IMG/VR virus record: IMGVR_UViG_3300044638_003266
Coordinates: 1 to 37,089 of that record
Strand: one strand, 5' to 3'
From: a virus
DNA: 37,089 nucleotides
Part shown: positions 15,488 to 23,467 of the stretch, piece by piece
Position numbering within the stretch: the first letter of the stretch is position 1
Layout: each line of letters opens with the position of its first letter
Made by a program: the position numbers and the translations under genes
Notes under the pieces: model-generated
The model's input: the letters and a program-made list of their open reading frames with translations, nothing else
Told to the model about the DNA's origin: nothing
Database searches by the model: none

Positions 15488-15904
15488 ATGGCCTCAATAG
15501 AAAGGGAGGTGGAAAGGGGGCTTTTGAATGCCGTGTCCGGCATAACTGGCGTTAATGCCTACACAAGTGAGCGAGGATCGCCAAGGACGCTTCCAAGCCT
15601 AGTTGCCCAAGCCCAGATAAGTTCGGAGCTTCTAGGGCCATTTACAGGCGTTTTTAGCGTTCCGGCAACGCTTACCTACACGGCAAGGGCAGATGGCAAC
15701 ACGAAGCAACTATTTGATCAAAAATTTCAGAGCATAGTTGCCGAGCTTTACAGAGACCCAGACCTAGCCTCATACATGACCAATGTGACCAGTTGCACTA
15801 TCTATGTCGCAAAAGTCACAAGCGAAAGTCCGCAAGTTATAGCAAGGAATCGGACTTGGGCTAAAACAATAACCCTAGACATAAACGCCACGCCCAAGAA
15901 ATGA
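15488..15904 (+). CDS. Tail-completion-like protein, paralogue A
   Basis: A 138-residue protein: N-terminal helix, SSELLGPFTGVFSVPATLTYTA-type strands, a helix around FDQKFQSIVAELYRDPDL, and a C-terminal strand pair ending TLDINATPKK. It shares its whole plan with the next gene (ELLGPFTGV versus QLLGNYTGV; RTWAKTITLDINATP versus RAWQRGLTLNIFATP). In neck clusters such proteins terminate the tail tube and join it to the head (gpU-like). The exact role is inferred from position and size. Confidence 0.45.
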   Translation: MASIEREVERGLLNAVSGITGVNAYTSERGSPRTLPSLVAQAQISSELLGPFTGVFSVPATLTYTARADGNTKQLFDQKFQSIVAELYRDPDLASYMTNVTSCTIYVAKVTSESPQVIARNRTWAKTITLDINATPKK

Positions 15905-16392
15905 ACCAATCCACCCCATTTGAAGTTGAGGATGCCTTGGCAAGGCTTATCGAGGATTATTCCGGCCTTAATGTCTATACCACAAATAGGACAGGCAAGA
16001 GGCTTTTCCCCTATGCCACCATATCTGCATCCATCAATACCCAGCTTCTAGGCAACTATACAGGGGTATATGACTTGAATGTGACAGTCAATTATAGCGA
16101 TACCTCGGCCAAGATTACCCAAGAGGATTTTGATTCTGAATATTGCCAAATCTTTGAATCTTTATACGAGGAAACACCAACCCTAGTCGCAAAGATTCAA
16201 AACAGAATCATCAATACAAAGATGTATATGGCTAGGATTGTGAGCCAAGCCCCAACCATAAGAACAGACAAGAGGGCTTGGCAAAGAGGATTGACTCTCA
16301 ATATCTTTGCAACCCCACAAGAGGACGAAGATGGCCTGAGAAACTATGACTTTAGCGACCAGCTTAATAGTTTCTACATTGCCACAATTTAA
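15901..16392 (+). CDS. Tail-completion-like protein, paralogue B
   Basis: A 163-residue paralogue of the preceding gene with an extra acidic C-terminal tail of about 25 residues. Shared parts include GLNVYT near the start, LLGNYTGVYDLNVTVNY, and the closing RAWQRGLTLNIFATP. The two genes overlap by ATGA. Tandem duplication and divergence, perhaps as tail terminator and completion protein, is the simplest reading. Neither has a catalytic motif. Confidence 0.45.
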   Translation: MNQSTPFEVEDALARLIEDYSGLNVYTTNRTGKRLFPYATISASINTQLLGNYTGVYDLNVTVNYSDTSAKITQEDFDSEYCQIFESLYEETPTLVAKIQNRIINTKMYMARIVSQAPTIRTDKRAWQRGLTLNIFATPQEDEDGLRNYDFSDQLNSFYIATI

Positions 16393-16408
16393 CAAAGGAA
16401 CCTAGAAA

Positions 16409-17287
16409 ATGGCTCTTCCAATTTTAGACGGCAACCAGTCAGCAACAACCCTTTCCTCGGTAGTAACAGGAGGGGAGCATATTGTTGCTCATACGGTTGT
16501 CTCCCTTGGCTCAACCGCAATCTCCAATATTACAAGCGCGATTAGTGGAAGCGTTGTTTCTGTCTCCAACTTCCCCTCCACCCAGACGATTGCGGGGACG
16601 GTGACGGCGAATGTTGGAAACTCTATAACTATCGGAGCCCTGCCATACACAACCACAATAACTGGGGTTGGCTCACAATTTGGTCAAGGTGGAGGCTTGG
16701 CGGGATCAGTCGTTACCGCCGTACCAGTAATTCTTTCAAGCAATGGGAATATTGGCGGTAGTCTGATGTCTTACGATGGTTCAAACACATCTCTTAATGT
16801 AAATATCAAAGGCACAGTCCCAGCCATCTCCGGCACGGTCACGGCGAATAATACGCTTATTGATAACGCAGGAGATTCTTATCAGGCAAGGGGATATAGC
16901 ATTGGCGCACTTGGAGCGGCCTCAGAGGTTGTTGGACCAAGTATCGATGGCGCTGTAATTGTAAATGGGCTTCCAGCCGTCCCCATCTCCGGCACGGTCA
17001 CGGCGAATAACCCCTCCGGCGCACTAATCACCCGCTTCGGTTCCGTCACCACGGCCAACACCGCCCAGCTGACCAGTGCGGTTACTAACACTTCCAGAAA
17101 ATATCTCCTCGTCCAAAACATCGCCACCAGCACCGTGACGATCGGGATCGGCTTTGCCCCCACTACCACCCAAGGCATCCAGCTGACGGCCGGGGCCGGG
17201 CTGACCTTCGATGCGTTTTGCCCTACCGGCGGGGTGTGGTGGCTGTCGTCCACCACGGGATCGAATTTCTCGATCCTAGAAGGGTAG
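16409..17287 (+). CDS. Repeat-bearing virion adhesin or fibre-like protein
   Basis: A 292-residue protein almost without Lys, Arg or Cys and rich in Gly, Thr, Ser, Val. ISGTVTANN recurs near residues 145 and 198 with a diverged copy IAGTVTANV near 60. The C-terminal 90 residues form a compact beta domain (LITRFGSVTTANTAQLTSAV ... WWLSSTTGS). GC content jumps in the 3' part from about 16980, unlike the 5' part, suggesting mosaic descent. A role in the virion surface is inferred from composition and neighbours. The start follows AAAGGA. Confidence 0.5.
   Translation: MALPILDGNQSATTLSSVVTGGEHIVAHTVVSLGSTAISNITSAISGSVVSVSNFPSTQTIAGTVTANVGNSITIGALPYTTTITGVGSQFGQGGGLAGSVVTAVPVILSSNGNIGGSLMSYDGSNTSLNVNIKGTVPAISGTVTANNTLIDNAGDSYQARGYSIGALGAASEVVGPSIDGAVIVNGLPAVPISGTVTANNPSGALITRFGSVTTANTAQLTSAVTNTSRKYLLVQNIATSTVTIGIGFAPTTTQGIQLTAGAGLTFDAFCPTGGVWWLSSTTGSNFSILEG
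16824..17010. repeat. Two 28-base direct repeats encoding ISGTVTANN
   Basis: The 28 bases at 16824-16851 recur exactly at 16983-17010; a diverged copy lies near 16593. They encode the repeated peptide ISGTVTANN in the same frame, so they may allow recombination that changes the length of the protein. Confidence 0.75.
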
Positions 17288-17290
17288 GCC

Positions 17291-18130
17291 ATGGGCTTCT
17301 TCGGCGGCGGCGGGGCGGCTCCCGCAAACATGGGCGGGGCGACTAGTTCAGCCGCAGGCACGGCGGGCTTGGTTCCCGCTCCGGCGGCTGGGGATCAGGA
17401 TAAAGTCTTAAGAGGAGACGCGACGTTTGATTTTAACTTCAATCCATCCATCAAGCGATGGGGCAGGATGATCTATTTTCATCATCATAGGATTGGAGGC
17501 GATCAAAACACTGCATTTGATTTTGCCAACCTAGCATCTGGAACTGGAGCGCAATCGGGTACATCCTTATCCACATCTTTAAGCTCCATTCTTCAAAGTC
17601 ATCAATTTTTTGACTGTGGCACTGGAGCAAGTGGATACATTTCAATTCAATGGTATGCCTCAAATGGAATATGGGTTGCTGGACCAAGCACCAACACCTT
17701 TGCCATGTATCTAAAGCTTGATGCGCTTCCATCGGCAGATAATGACGTAAAAATATATGTTGGATTTCAAAACTCAAACAGCGCAACACTACCTACGCAT
17801 GGAGCGTATTTTAAGCTAACTAACGCAAGTTCCAACTGGAGATGTGTCCATGCCTCCACAACTGAATCTGACAACGATTCTGGAATTACGGCAGACACAA
17901 GCGCACACACATTCAAAATTGTCACGGACACATCCAAGACATCAAAATTTTATATAGACAATGTTTTGGTAAATACACATAGCGGAACACTAACAACCGA
18001 CCAAGGCGGAATTTATGTTCCATATTCAGCAAAGCGGGCCTCGTCCTCCAGCGTGGCCGCAAATATCAGAATGAGGTCAGGATGGTTGCTATTTCAGAAG
18101 GAATGGTCGTCGGCCATAGGTGTCCTGTGA
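17291..18130 (+). CDS. Receptor-binding or lectin-like tail fibre protein candidate
   Basis: A 279-residue protein. After a Gly/Ala-rich start comes AGLVPAPAAGDQDKVLRGDA at residues 26-45, a linker found in many phage fibres ahead of a binding domain. The rest is a beta-sandwich-like domain with aromatic and Asn/Ser/Thr-rich strands (YISIQWYASNGIWVAG, HTFKIVTDTSKTSKFYIDNV), which looks concanavalin-like. GC content falls sharply after about 17420. Placement before the tail tube is unusual for a tip fibre and suggests a neck- or head-attached adhesin. Confidence 0.5.
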   Translation: MGFFGGGGAAPANMGGATSSAAGTAGLVPAPAAGDQDKVLRGDATFDFNFNPSIKRWGRMIYFHHHRIGGDQNTAFDFANLASGTGAQSGTSLSTSLSSILQSHQFFDCGTGASGYISIQWYASNGIWVAGPSTNTFAMYLKLDALPSADNDVKIYVGFQNSNSATLPTHGAYFKLTNASSNWRCVHASTTESDNDSGITADTSAHTFKIVTDTSKTSKFYIDNVLVNTHSGTLTTDQGGIYVPYSAKRASSSSVAANIRMRSGWLLFQKEWSSAIGVL

Positions 18131-18396
18131 GAGATCAAAACCATATTGAGCGTTGTATTGATGCGCTAAGAGAATCATCCACAAATGCAATACGCTGGGC
18201 CGGGATAGACTCAATAACCCAACAAAACGCCGCCATCGGCATCTATTCACCCGAGCGTTGTGAAGCTATCAAATCTTATATCTCTGCCTGTCGCAATGAA
18301 TATCTTCGGTGCAAGGAGCTTATCCTTTCTGCAAAAACTAATGATGAGGCTGATGGGGTTCAGTTTATTGTTCCGTCAGTTCCAAATGGCTTATGA
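18082..18396 (+). CDS. Hypothetical protein
   Basis: A 104-residue protein that starts inside the end of the adhesin gene (49-base overlap); GAGG lies five bases before the ATG at 18082. A second ATG at 18103 is possible. The chain is helical with four Cys in the middle (HIERCIDAL, PERCEAIKSYISACRNEYLRC). Not recognised. Its stop overlaps the next small gene by ATGA, and it fills a stretch with no other coding signal. Confidence 0.5.
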   Translation: MVAISEGMVVGHRCPVRDQNHIERCIDALRESSTNAIRWAGIDSITQQNAAIGIYSPERCEAIKSYISACRNEYLRCKELILSAKTNDEADGVQFIVPSVPNGL

Positions 18397-18527
18397 AATA
18401 CACTTACGAAGATTTTATGGCGGCGTTGTCTTATTTGGAATTAGAAGGCTACATAGAGAGGTTCATAGATAAGGACGGCTCTGAATGCGTTAGAATCTGT
18501 GAGGGCGCAGAGGATTGTGAAGTGTGA
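18393..18527 (+). CDS. 44-residue hypothetical protein with wing-like end
   Basis: A small gene joined to both neighbours by four-base overlaps (ATGA at its start, GTGA at its end). The product is acidic: a helix MKYTYEDFMAALSYLELEG, then YIERFIDKDGSECVRI, which looks like the wing of a winged helix, and a Cys-containing tail. The family was not recognised; the coupling on both sides is the evidence that it is real. Confidence 0.5.
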   Translation: MKYTYEDFMAALSYLELEGYIERFIDKDGSECVRICEGAEDCEV

Positions 18528-18757
18528 GTGCAGACGACCACAGCGTTCTAATAGAAATCAGAGAAAAAGTTGCCAGAATGGAAACACGGCAAGCCTATAT
18601 CCTAGAGCTTCTAACAGACCATAAGACAAAGATGGATAGGATTGAACAGGAAGCCCACAGCGTTAAGGGCAGGGTTTGGCTTGTGTCCACCATTGTCTTT
18701 GGGGTGCTTGCGGCGGCCTGGGAAATTATTAAAACCAGACTTCTCGGACATCCGTAA
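18524..18757 (+). CDS. Coiled-coil protein with C-terminal membrane anchor (XhlA/holin-accessory-like)
   Basis: A 77-residue protein from a GTG overlapping the previous stop. Residues 8-48 form a heptad-like amphipathic helix (IREKVARMETRQAYILELL), and residues 51-70 a membrane helix (VWLVSTIVFGVLAAAWEII) with a short basic tail. This layout matches XhlA-type accessory lysis proteins. Yet it sits between adhesin and tail tube genes, about 7.6 kb from the lysis genes, so another membrane role is possible. Confidence 0.5.
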   Translation: MSADDHSVLIEIREKVARMETRQAYILELLTDHKTKMDRIEQEAHSVKGRVWLVSTIVFGVLAAAWEIIKTRLLGHP

Positions 18758-18764
18758 CAGAAAT

Positions 18765-18773
18765 TTGACATAA
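18765..18773 (+). promoter_or_regulatory. TTGACATAA leader motif, copy 4, with strong ribosome site
   Basis: An exact copy runs into AAAGGAG and then, 10 bases on, the ATG at 18789 of the tail tube candidate. The whole leader closely matches that of the nested scaffold start at 8104-8125. Confidence 0.55.
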
Positions 18774-18788
18774 AGGAGAAAATACAAT

Positions 18789-19133
18789 ATGCCAGCAACT
18801 ACCATTGGTCAAAGCGGGTTAGTGTTCGGATTGACCACCGAAACGATTGGACTTGTTCAGAGCTTCAGCGAAACTCGTAATGTTGAAAAAAATGAAGTTC
18901 GCGATAACAGCGGCGATATTAAGGCCGTTGCCTACTATAACCCAACCACCTCCTATTCCTTGAGCGTGGCGATCACCGGGGCGAATACATCCATCACGGT
19001 TGGAGGAGCCTTTGCGATGGCAAATGCTACCACCGCCGGAACGCTCCGCGTTGATTCCCTGACCATCAATAAGTCTAACGATGCGTTTGTGACTTTGGAT
19101 GTGTCGGCCACTGGCTATCCGAATGTAAGTTAA
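18789..19133 (+). CDS. Major tail tube protein candidate
   Basis: A 114-residue beta-rich protein with the best ribosome site of the tail region. The segment VQSFSETRNVEKNEVRDNSG and AVAYYNPTTSYSLSVAITG are like the tail tube fold, where strands form the inner barrel. Position before chaperone and tape measure genes fits. It is shorter than most tube proteins (130-250). A weak hairpin follows, as after the capsid gene, suggesting a strongly expressed unit. Confidence 0.6.
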   Translation: MPATTIGQSGLVFGLTTETIGLVQSFSETRNVEKNEVRDNSGDIKAVAYYNPTTSYSLSVAITGANTSITVGGAFAMANATTAGTLRVDSLTINKSNDAFVTLDVSATGYPNVS

Positions 19134-19155
19134 GAGGGGCTCCAATCCTCTCTTT
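19133..19155 (+). terminator. Weak terminator or attenuator after the tail tube gene
   Basis: AGAGG and CCTCT pair around a nine-base loop, followed by CTTTG. The stem is only five pairs, so partial termination or RNA protection is more likely than a full stop. Confidence 0.35.
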
Positions 19156-19164
19156 GAAATCCTA
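19156..19164 (+). promoter_or_regulatory. GAAATCCTA leader motif
   Basis: GAAATCCTA ends six bases before the ATG at 19171. Exact copies also precede the genes at 25422, 29108, 29800 and 34427, and others fall just inside the genes starting at 19550 and 29800. It is not a plain Shine-Dalgarno sequence. Confidence 0.4.
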
Positions 19165-19170
19165 AAAGCC

Positions 19171-19548
19171 ATGGAGGGCCAATCATTCTGGGGAACAACC
19201 AACATAAAAGTTGCTTCTGCTGTGGCGGCCTTTGGCGGTAAGCTAAGGCAATCCGACCCGGTTACTCATATTATTAGGGAGGACGGAACTAGGCAAGTGA
19301 CTTTCTGGTTCGAGGGCGGTGATGGGGACAAGGTTAGGTCAGAGATGGAGGCAAAATGGGCTGATATGAAGAGCAACCCAGAAGCCCCCGTTCGTTATGT
19401 GAAAGCGGCTTTGGAAAATAGGGAAACGCTTCTAGGATTGGTTAAAAGGGCCGAGCCAATCCAAGTGCTACAAAGGGGCGGGCAAACCCTCCTAGTCCCT
19501 TTAAACGCCAAACCAGAGCTAAAAAAGGCCATTCTAAAGGCAATCTAA
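19171..19548 (+). CDS. Hypothetical tail protein
   Basis: A 125-residue protein between the tail tube candidate and the chaperone genes. An N-terminal helix precedes strands RQVTFWFEGGDGDKV, a central helix, and a C-terminal LLVPLNAKPELKKAILKAI. I do not recognise a family. It follows a GAAATCCTA leader and ends one base before the chaperone start, so it is probably part of the same translation unit. Confidence 0.55.
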   Translation: MEGQSFWGTTNIKVASAVAAFGGKLRQSDPVTHIIREDGTRQVTFWFEGGDGDKVRSEMEAKWADMKSNPEAPVRYVKAALENRETLLGLVKRAEPIQVLQRGGQTLLVPLNAKPELKKAILKAI

Positions 19549-19549
19549 C

Positions 19550-19924
19550 ATGAGCAATGAAATCCTAGAGGAATTGAACGCATCCTTCGTGGCAGGGGAA
19601 AGAACATTTAAGGGGAAGCCCCTTGCCCCATACACAGAAGGGAGCAAGCTTTTACTTCTTCAAGTAAGGGATGATGGTGATTCCTCCCTTTATTTTGTGT
19701 ATAGCTTTGTGTTTGTCCATATTCTGATTAAGGAAAACAGGCGGGAAGCCATCAGTCTTTGTTGGGATAAGGACAGATTTAGGGAAAGGCTCTTTGATTG
19801 GATTGCTGGGTTCAATCAGAGTGACCTTGGGGAAGCATCCAAGATTGTTTCTGAAATCATAGAAGAGGCCGGTAAGGGGTCGGTTGAGGTTCTTGGGGAT
19901 GGGAAAAGCCGGGGAAACGGGTAA
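19550..19924 (+). CDS. Tail assembly chaperone, short form (gpG-like)
   Basis: A 124-residue protein: a short beta start with PLAPYTEGSKLLLLQVRD, helices through SFVFVHILIKENRREAISL and FRERLFDWIAGFNQ, and a Gly/Lys-rich tail. It stands just upstream of the tape measure region, where G-type chaperones lie. The last sense codons before its TAA sit on a GGGAAAC slippery heptamer, the hallmark of the G/GT pair. The chaperone coats the tape measure while the tube forms. Confidence 0.75.
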   Translation: MSNEILEELNASFVAGERTFKGKPLAPYTEGSKLLLLQVRDDGDSSLYFVYSFVFVHILIKENRREAISLCWDKDRFRERLFDWIAGFNQSDLGEASKIVSEIIEEAGKGSVEVLGDGKSRGNG

Positions 19925-20130
19925 GGCCAGCGTCAGTAGCAAGCACTATTTATACGCTGGCCGAAACTACTGGATGGAATGTGGATTATATTATTTGGGA
20001 ACTGCCCATATCCGTTCTTTCGCAACTCATTCATGCAAGGCTTTATTTTGACGGGGTAAAAGTGAGGAGGGGCGCATCTGCAAATAAGAAGGAGCTTGGA
20101 GAACTAGAAGCCCTTCTTGGCATTTCTTAA
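19550..20130 (+). CDS. Tail assembly chaperone, frameshifted long form (gpGT-like)
   Basis: A -1 shift after AAC at 19916-19918 skips the stop at 19922 and adds 70 residues: RVRPASVASTIYTLAETTG, then WNVDYIIWELPISVLSQLIH, and a C-terminus ending LGELEALLGIS. This tail matches T-domains (an LA-x(n)-GW-x-V-x(4)-WELPIS pattern) and has no start codon of its own, so a frameshift is the natural reading. The fused product has about 193 residues. In lambda only a few percent of ribosomes shift, and the G:GT ratio matters for tail assembly. Confidence 0.8.
19912..19918 (+). other. -1 frameshift slippery heptamer GGGAAAC
   Basis: In the zero frame the ribosome reads GGA then AAC; slipping back one base re-pairs as GGG and AAA. 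Lambda uses GGGAAAG at the same place. The zero-frame stop follows two codons later. Confidence 0.8.
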
Positions 20131-20145
20131 CAAGAATAAATTTGT

Positions 20146-20994
20146 ATGGCAGTTTTAGGAGTCAGCACAGCCCAATCAGGGATTACCTCAAACTATCCCC
20201 AAGTAAAACAAGCCCTAGATGCTTATGTTAAGGTTCGCAATAAATCAACCTATGCAAGCGTTTTGGAGAAGATGCAAAACATAGCTTTTAAGGCGGCTCA
20301 AAACACGGCCTTTTCCGAAAGAAGCACCATTGCCAACTCGATTCTGAATCTTCCAAATAAAGGGCCGGGTGGAACTGGGAAATATGTTGGAATGTATAAG
20401 CTAATAAATTGGGAAAGAAAACTTTCTGGCCGTCAGCCCCTTGGTGGGGGAAGGCCAAGAACTAGGTTTTTAACAAGACCCGGTGGCATGGAGGTTATAG
20501 AGAAAAAGTCAAAAGCCAAATATGCGGACAAGGCCAAAAGAATGGCTGGGAAATCCAAGGGGTTTATTCAGGGAAGGTCAAGGGGTAGCAAATGGCTTCG
20601 CATCGGATGGGCGTTGGCCTCTGAAAAGCTGGGAAGGCCTTTTGGCCGTGGTGACTTTGGCCCGGCAACAATGGCAAGGCTTTCGGGGCAAAAGTATGGG
20701 GGAGGGGCGACCATTCAGATCAACGGGGCTGGTAAATATGAGTTTGAGATTTTTAACGGTGTTGGAGTATTCGATCATAGGTTTAGAGATAAAAGCCAAA
20801 AGGTTGCTGATTTTGCTGGGAAACTTCCTCTTCGCCCCTCACCCGATGTGGCAAGGGCTAGGGCAATTCAACAGTTCGGACTCGTGCAAGGCTTAACAGC
20901 CGAGATTGCAAGCATGGCAAGGCTAATTATTTCAAGAACCAGCAAGATTTGGAATGGGGAATCCGTTCCCCTCAAGGATGTGAAAGCTCTTTAA
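20146..20994 (+). CDS. Hypothetical structural protein, basic
   Basis: A 282-residue, strongly basic protein between the chaperone and tape measure genes. Parts seen: an N-terminal helix pair (1-70), a Gly/Arg-rich centre (GGGRPRTRFLTRPGG, KSKGFIQGRSRGSKWLRIGW), a segment FEIFNGVGVFDHRF, and a C-terminal helix. I do not recognise the family. The length and placement suggest a tail or minor virion protein, perhaps one that meets DNA or the tape measure. Confidence 0.55.
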   Translation: MAVLGVSTAQSGITSNYPQVKQALDAYVKVRNKSTYASVLEKMQNIAFKAAQNTAFSERSTIANSILNLPNKGPGGTGKYVGMYKLINWERKLSGRQPLGGGRPRTRFLTRPGGMEVIEKKSKAKYADKAKRMAGKSKGFIQGRSRGSKWLRIGWALASEKLGRPFGRGDFGPATMARLSGQKYGGGATIQINGAGKYEFEIFNGVGVFDHRFRDKSQKVADFAGKLPLRPSPDVARARAIQQFGLVQGLTAEIASMARLIISRTSKIWNGESVPLKDVKAL

Positions 20995-20995
20995 G

Positions 20996-22714
20996 ATGGA
21001 ACCGCTAACATTCAAGATCATAACCGATGCCGATGACTCAGGCGTTAGGCGGTATGACAAGAGCCTTGGTCAGATTGATACCACGGGACGCAAGGCCAGC
21101 GGAGCAGTCAAGGATTTTGTAAATCAATTAGGCCAAGCCCAGAATGCAACAGATGTGGCAAGTGCCGCCCTAAGTGCCTTCACGAAAATCATAGGGACAA
21201 GCGTTGGGGCAACGGCGGTGGTTATCGTTGGGAAGGCTCTCGTGGATGCCTTCAATAAAGTTAATGATGCGGTCAAGCAATCCACAAAAAGCGTTGAGCA
21301 AGCCAACAAGGAGATTGCTAAAATTGCAATGGCTGGGCCGTCCTTTGAAACAGCAAGCAAACAGGCTGATGTTTTAAATAAAACGGCTGAAGAATTAAGG
21401 AAAAATCTTGAAAAGATAAATGAAAGCAAGCTTCAATCCTTCATTGCCGGGCTGATTGGCTCAAGGGAAAAAATGGAGGAATTGATTGCCACAACCAAGA
21501 AACAGGCAGATGAGGCAACCAAACAGGCAATCGTCCAAAAGCTTATTGAGCTTGAAAGAAATGATGTTCTGGATGATACAACAAAGAAAATAGCGGAACA
21601 GCAAAAGCCATATCGAGAGCTTGGTGTTCTTGCAAGAGAACTTGGAAATGAGGAACTTTTAAATGCCGTCATTCAAGCATCTCAAGCCAAAGCCAGAAAA
21701 ACACAGACAGAGGAACAGGCCAAGCTAGACGCAAAGACAATCGAAGATCGCAAAAAAGCCGAAGAACAAAGAATCAAAGAACTTCAAAAACTTGAGGAGG
21801 ATGCCGCCGCACAAAGGGCAAAGATTTTTGAGGCAGAAGAAAAGGCAAGGGAGGATGCGTACAAGATAGAAGCAAAGTTTATGGCCGACCTGCAGGCCAA
21901 GGAAAGGCAAAGGCTAGATGAAATCACAAAACAGCTTTCCAGCATAGAGGCACGAAAACAAGCGATTAGGGATGAAATTGACTTGCTCTTACAAAGGAAT
22001 GCGGCTGATGCAGCTGGATTTGGGGGAACTGGTAGGGGGCCGGGGCAAAGGCCAACAAGTTTTGAAACCGGGCTTGAGCAACAACTTCTTCGAGAAAGAT
22101 ATAAGGCAATTAAAGAACGAGATAGGGAGTATTTCGACTTCATAAGAGAACAGCTTAAATCCCAAGGAAAGGCTTACGATAAATGGGCTATTCAAAGCGA
22201 GACTGCAAGAAAGGCAACCAAAGAACAAAAAGATGAGATTTTAAAAGCTAATGAAGAAATAAGAGAACTAAAAAAAGAACTTAAAAAACTTGCCGATGAA
22301 TCGGAACAGCTAGAAAAAGAGGCCAGCAGGCTTGAAAATTCACTTGAAGCGGCAAGGAAAAATTTAGACGATTGGGGCAAAAGGCTTTTTGATTTTGCCA
22401 AAGATTTTAGCATTTCAAGCAGAAACATGATTGGAGAAAGCCTTGGGGCCGCCGCTGGGCTAAACAGCCTTGGCGATATCAGCAATATGGTTTCTAGTTT
22501 TCTTGGTGAGGCCGGTTCTGCCGCAGATGCAATGGCAAGCAGTCTTTCTTCTGCGGGAGATGCCGCCACATCTTTTGCCTCAAAATTAGCCGGAGGAGAA
22601 GAAGCCGGAGCCGCTGCCGCTGGAGCCTTGGCAACCGAGGCAACCTTAAAATCAGTTCTTGACGAACTTCGTGAGAACTTAAAGGAAATCCGTTCCTACG
22701 CCCACGCAACCTAA
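20996..22714 (+). CDS. Tail tape measure protein
   Basis: A 572-residue protein after the chaperones. It begins with a short beta/helix head (TFKIITDADDSGVRRYDKSL), typical of tape measure N-termini, has one hydrophobic helix near residues 70-90 (ATAVVIVGKALVDAF), then a very long charged coiled coil (about 95-480), and an Ala/Ser/Gly-rich end. The length sets tail length at roughly 0.15 nm per residue, so about 85 nm. No lysozyme or peptidase motif is visible. It starts one base after the previous stop. Confidence 0.85.
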   Translation: MEPLTFKIITDADDSGVRRYDKSLGQIDTTGRKASGAVKDFVNQLGQAQNATDVASAALSAFTKIIGTSVGATAVVIVGKALVDAFNKVNDAVKQSTKSVEQANKEIAKIAMAGPSFETASKQADVLNKTAEELRKNLEKINESKLQSFIAGLIGSREKMEELIATTKKQADEATKQAIVQKLIELERNDVLDDTTKKIAEQQKPYRELGVLARELGNEELLNAVIQASQAKARKTQTEEQAKLDAKTIEDRKKAEEQRIKELQKLEEDAAAQRAKIFEAEEKAREDAYKIEAKFMADLQAKERQRLDEITKQLSSIEARKQAIRDEIDLLLQRNAADAAGFGGTGRGPGQRPTSFETGLEQQLLRERYKAIKERDREYFDFIREQLKSQGKAYDKWAIQSETARKATKEQKDEILKANEEIRELKKELKKLADESEQLEKEASRLENSLEAARKNLDDWGKRLFDFAKDFSISSRNMIGESLGAAAGLNSLGDISNMVSSFLGEAGSAADAMASSLSSAGDAATSFASKLAGGEEAGAAAAGALATEATLKSVLDELRENLKEIRSYAHAT

Positions 22715-22717
22715 TTT

Positions 22718-23467
22718 ATGGCAACCACAATCATCGGCCTTACTGATACCACAAGGGTGTTGAATTCTGCGGTCTTCACAAAGAATCCTATTGGGCTTGG
22801 GGTTTTGGTTGAAACCTACACACTAACACCCGCAGGAATTTCCTCATTCAATCCCTCTCCGCTTGATCCCCATCCTATTTTTCCAACCCTTGTCGTTGAA
22901 ACGGTTAATTCAAGTGATATTAGCGGGGGATTAAAACAAGTCATCGTTCGATATGTCGGGTCGATTCTCAAGGAATCAGAGCAGTATATTGGAAAGCCCT
23001 CCGCCGAAGTCCCAGAACAACCAACAAGCCTTTTAGATTCCGAGTTGCCACCTCCTACAATTACGCTTCTGACAGCAGGGAAAAAACAACTTCTCCCTAG
23101 CCAGCTTTATGATGGAACAATAAGCTCTAATTTGTTTTTTTCCCTTATATCGAGTGGCGAATCAAAAGGGACATGGGTTTCATTTCCATACATTGCAAAT
23201 ATCACTTATCTTGAATACGCAAGCGAGCAAAATGAGGCCACCCTGTTTGCAAATTATATTGCAAATGTTACAGATATGCCATTAGAGCTTAGGGGAATTG
23301 AATTGCCAAAGCCAATTACAGGGCCGTTCGTAGATTATTTTCAGGGGGCCGGGGCATCCGTTGAGTATTTTGGCGTAAAACTTAGCTCTATTTCCATAAG
23401 AAGAACTGGCGTGTTTAATGAAATCACCCTCGCATTCAAAGACTTTTTCAGGGGGTATAACATATGA
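22718..23467 (+). CDS. Distal tail protein candidate
   Basis: A 249-residue beta-rich protein just after the tape measure, where distal tail or minor tail proteins are usual. It has strands such as GLGVLVETYTLTPAGI and LKQVIVRYVGSIL, a Pro-rich loop near 90-110, and a closing VEYFGVKLSSISIRRTGVF that would suit ring contacts. No specific family signature was recognised. Its stop overlaps the next start by ATGA. Confidence 0.5.
   Translation: MATTIIGLTDTTRVLNSAVFTKNPIGLGVLVETYTLTPAGISSFNPSPLDPHPIFPTLVVETVNSSDISGGLKQVIVRYVGSILKESEQYIGKPSAEVPEQPTSLLDSELPPPTITLLTAGKKQLLPSQLYDGTISSNLFFSLISSGESKGTWVSFPYIANITYLEYASEQNEATLFANYIANVTDMPLELRGIELPKPITGPFVDYFQGAGASVEYFGVKLSSISIRRTGVFNEITLAFKDFFRGYNI

Noticed and set aside
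21784-22569. Open - strand frames opposite the tape measure gene
   Set aside because: Coiled-coil Lys/Glu codons read backwards give long Ser/Phe/Leu frames; no motif or ribosome site supports them.
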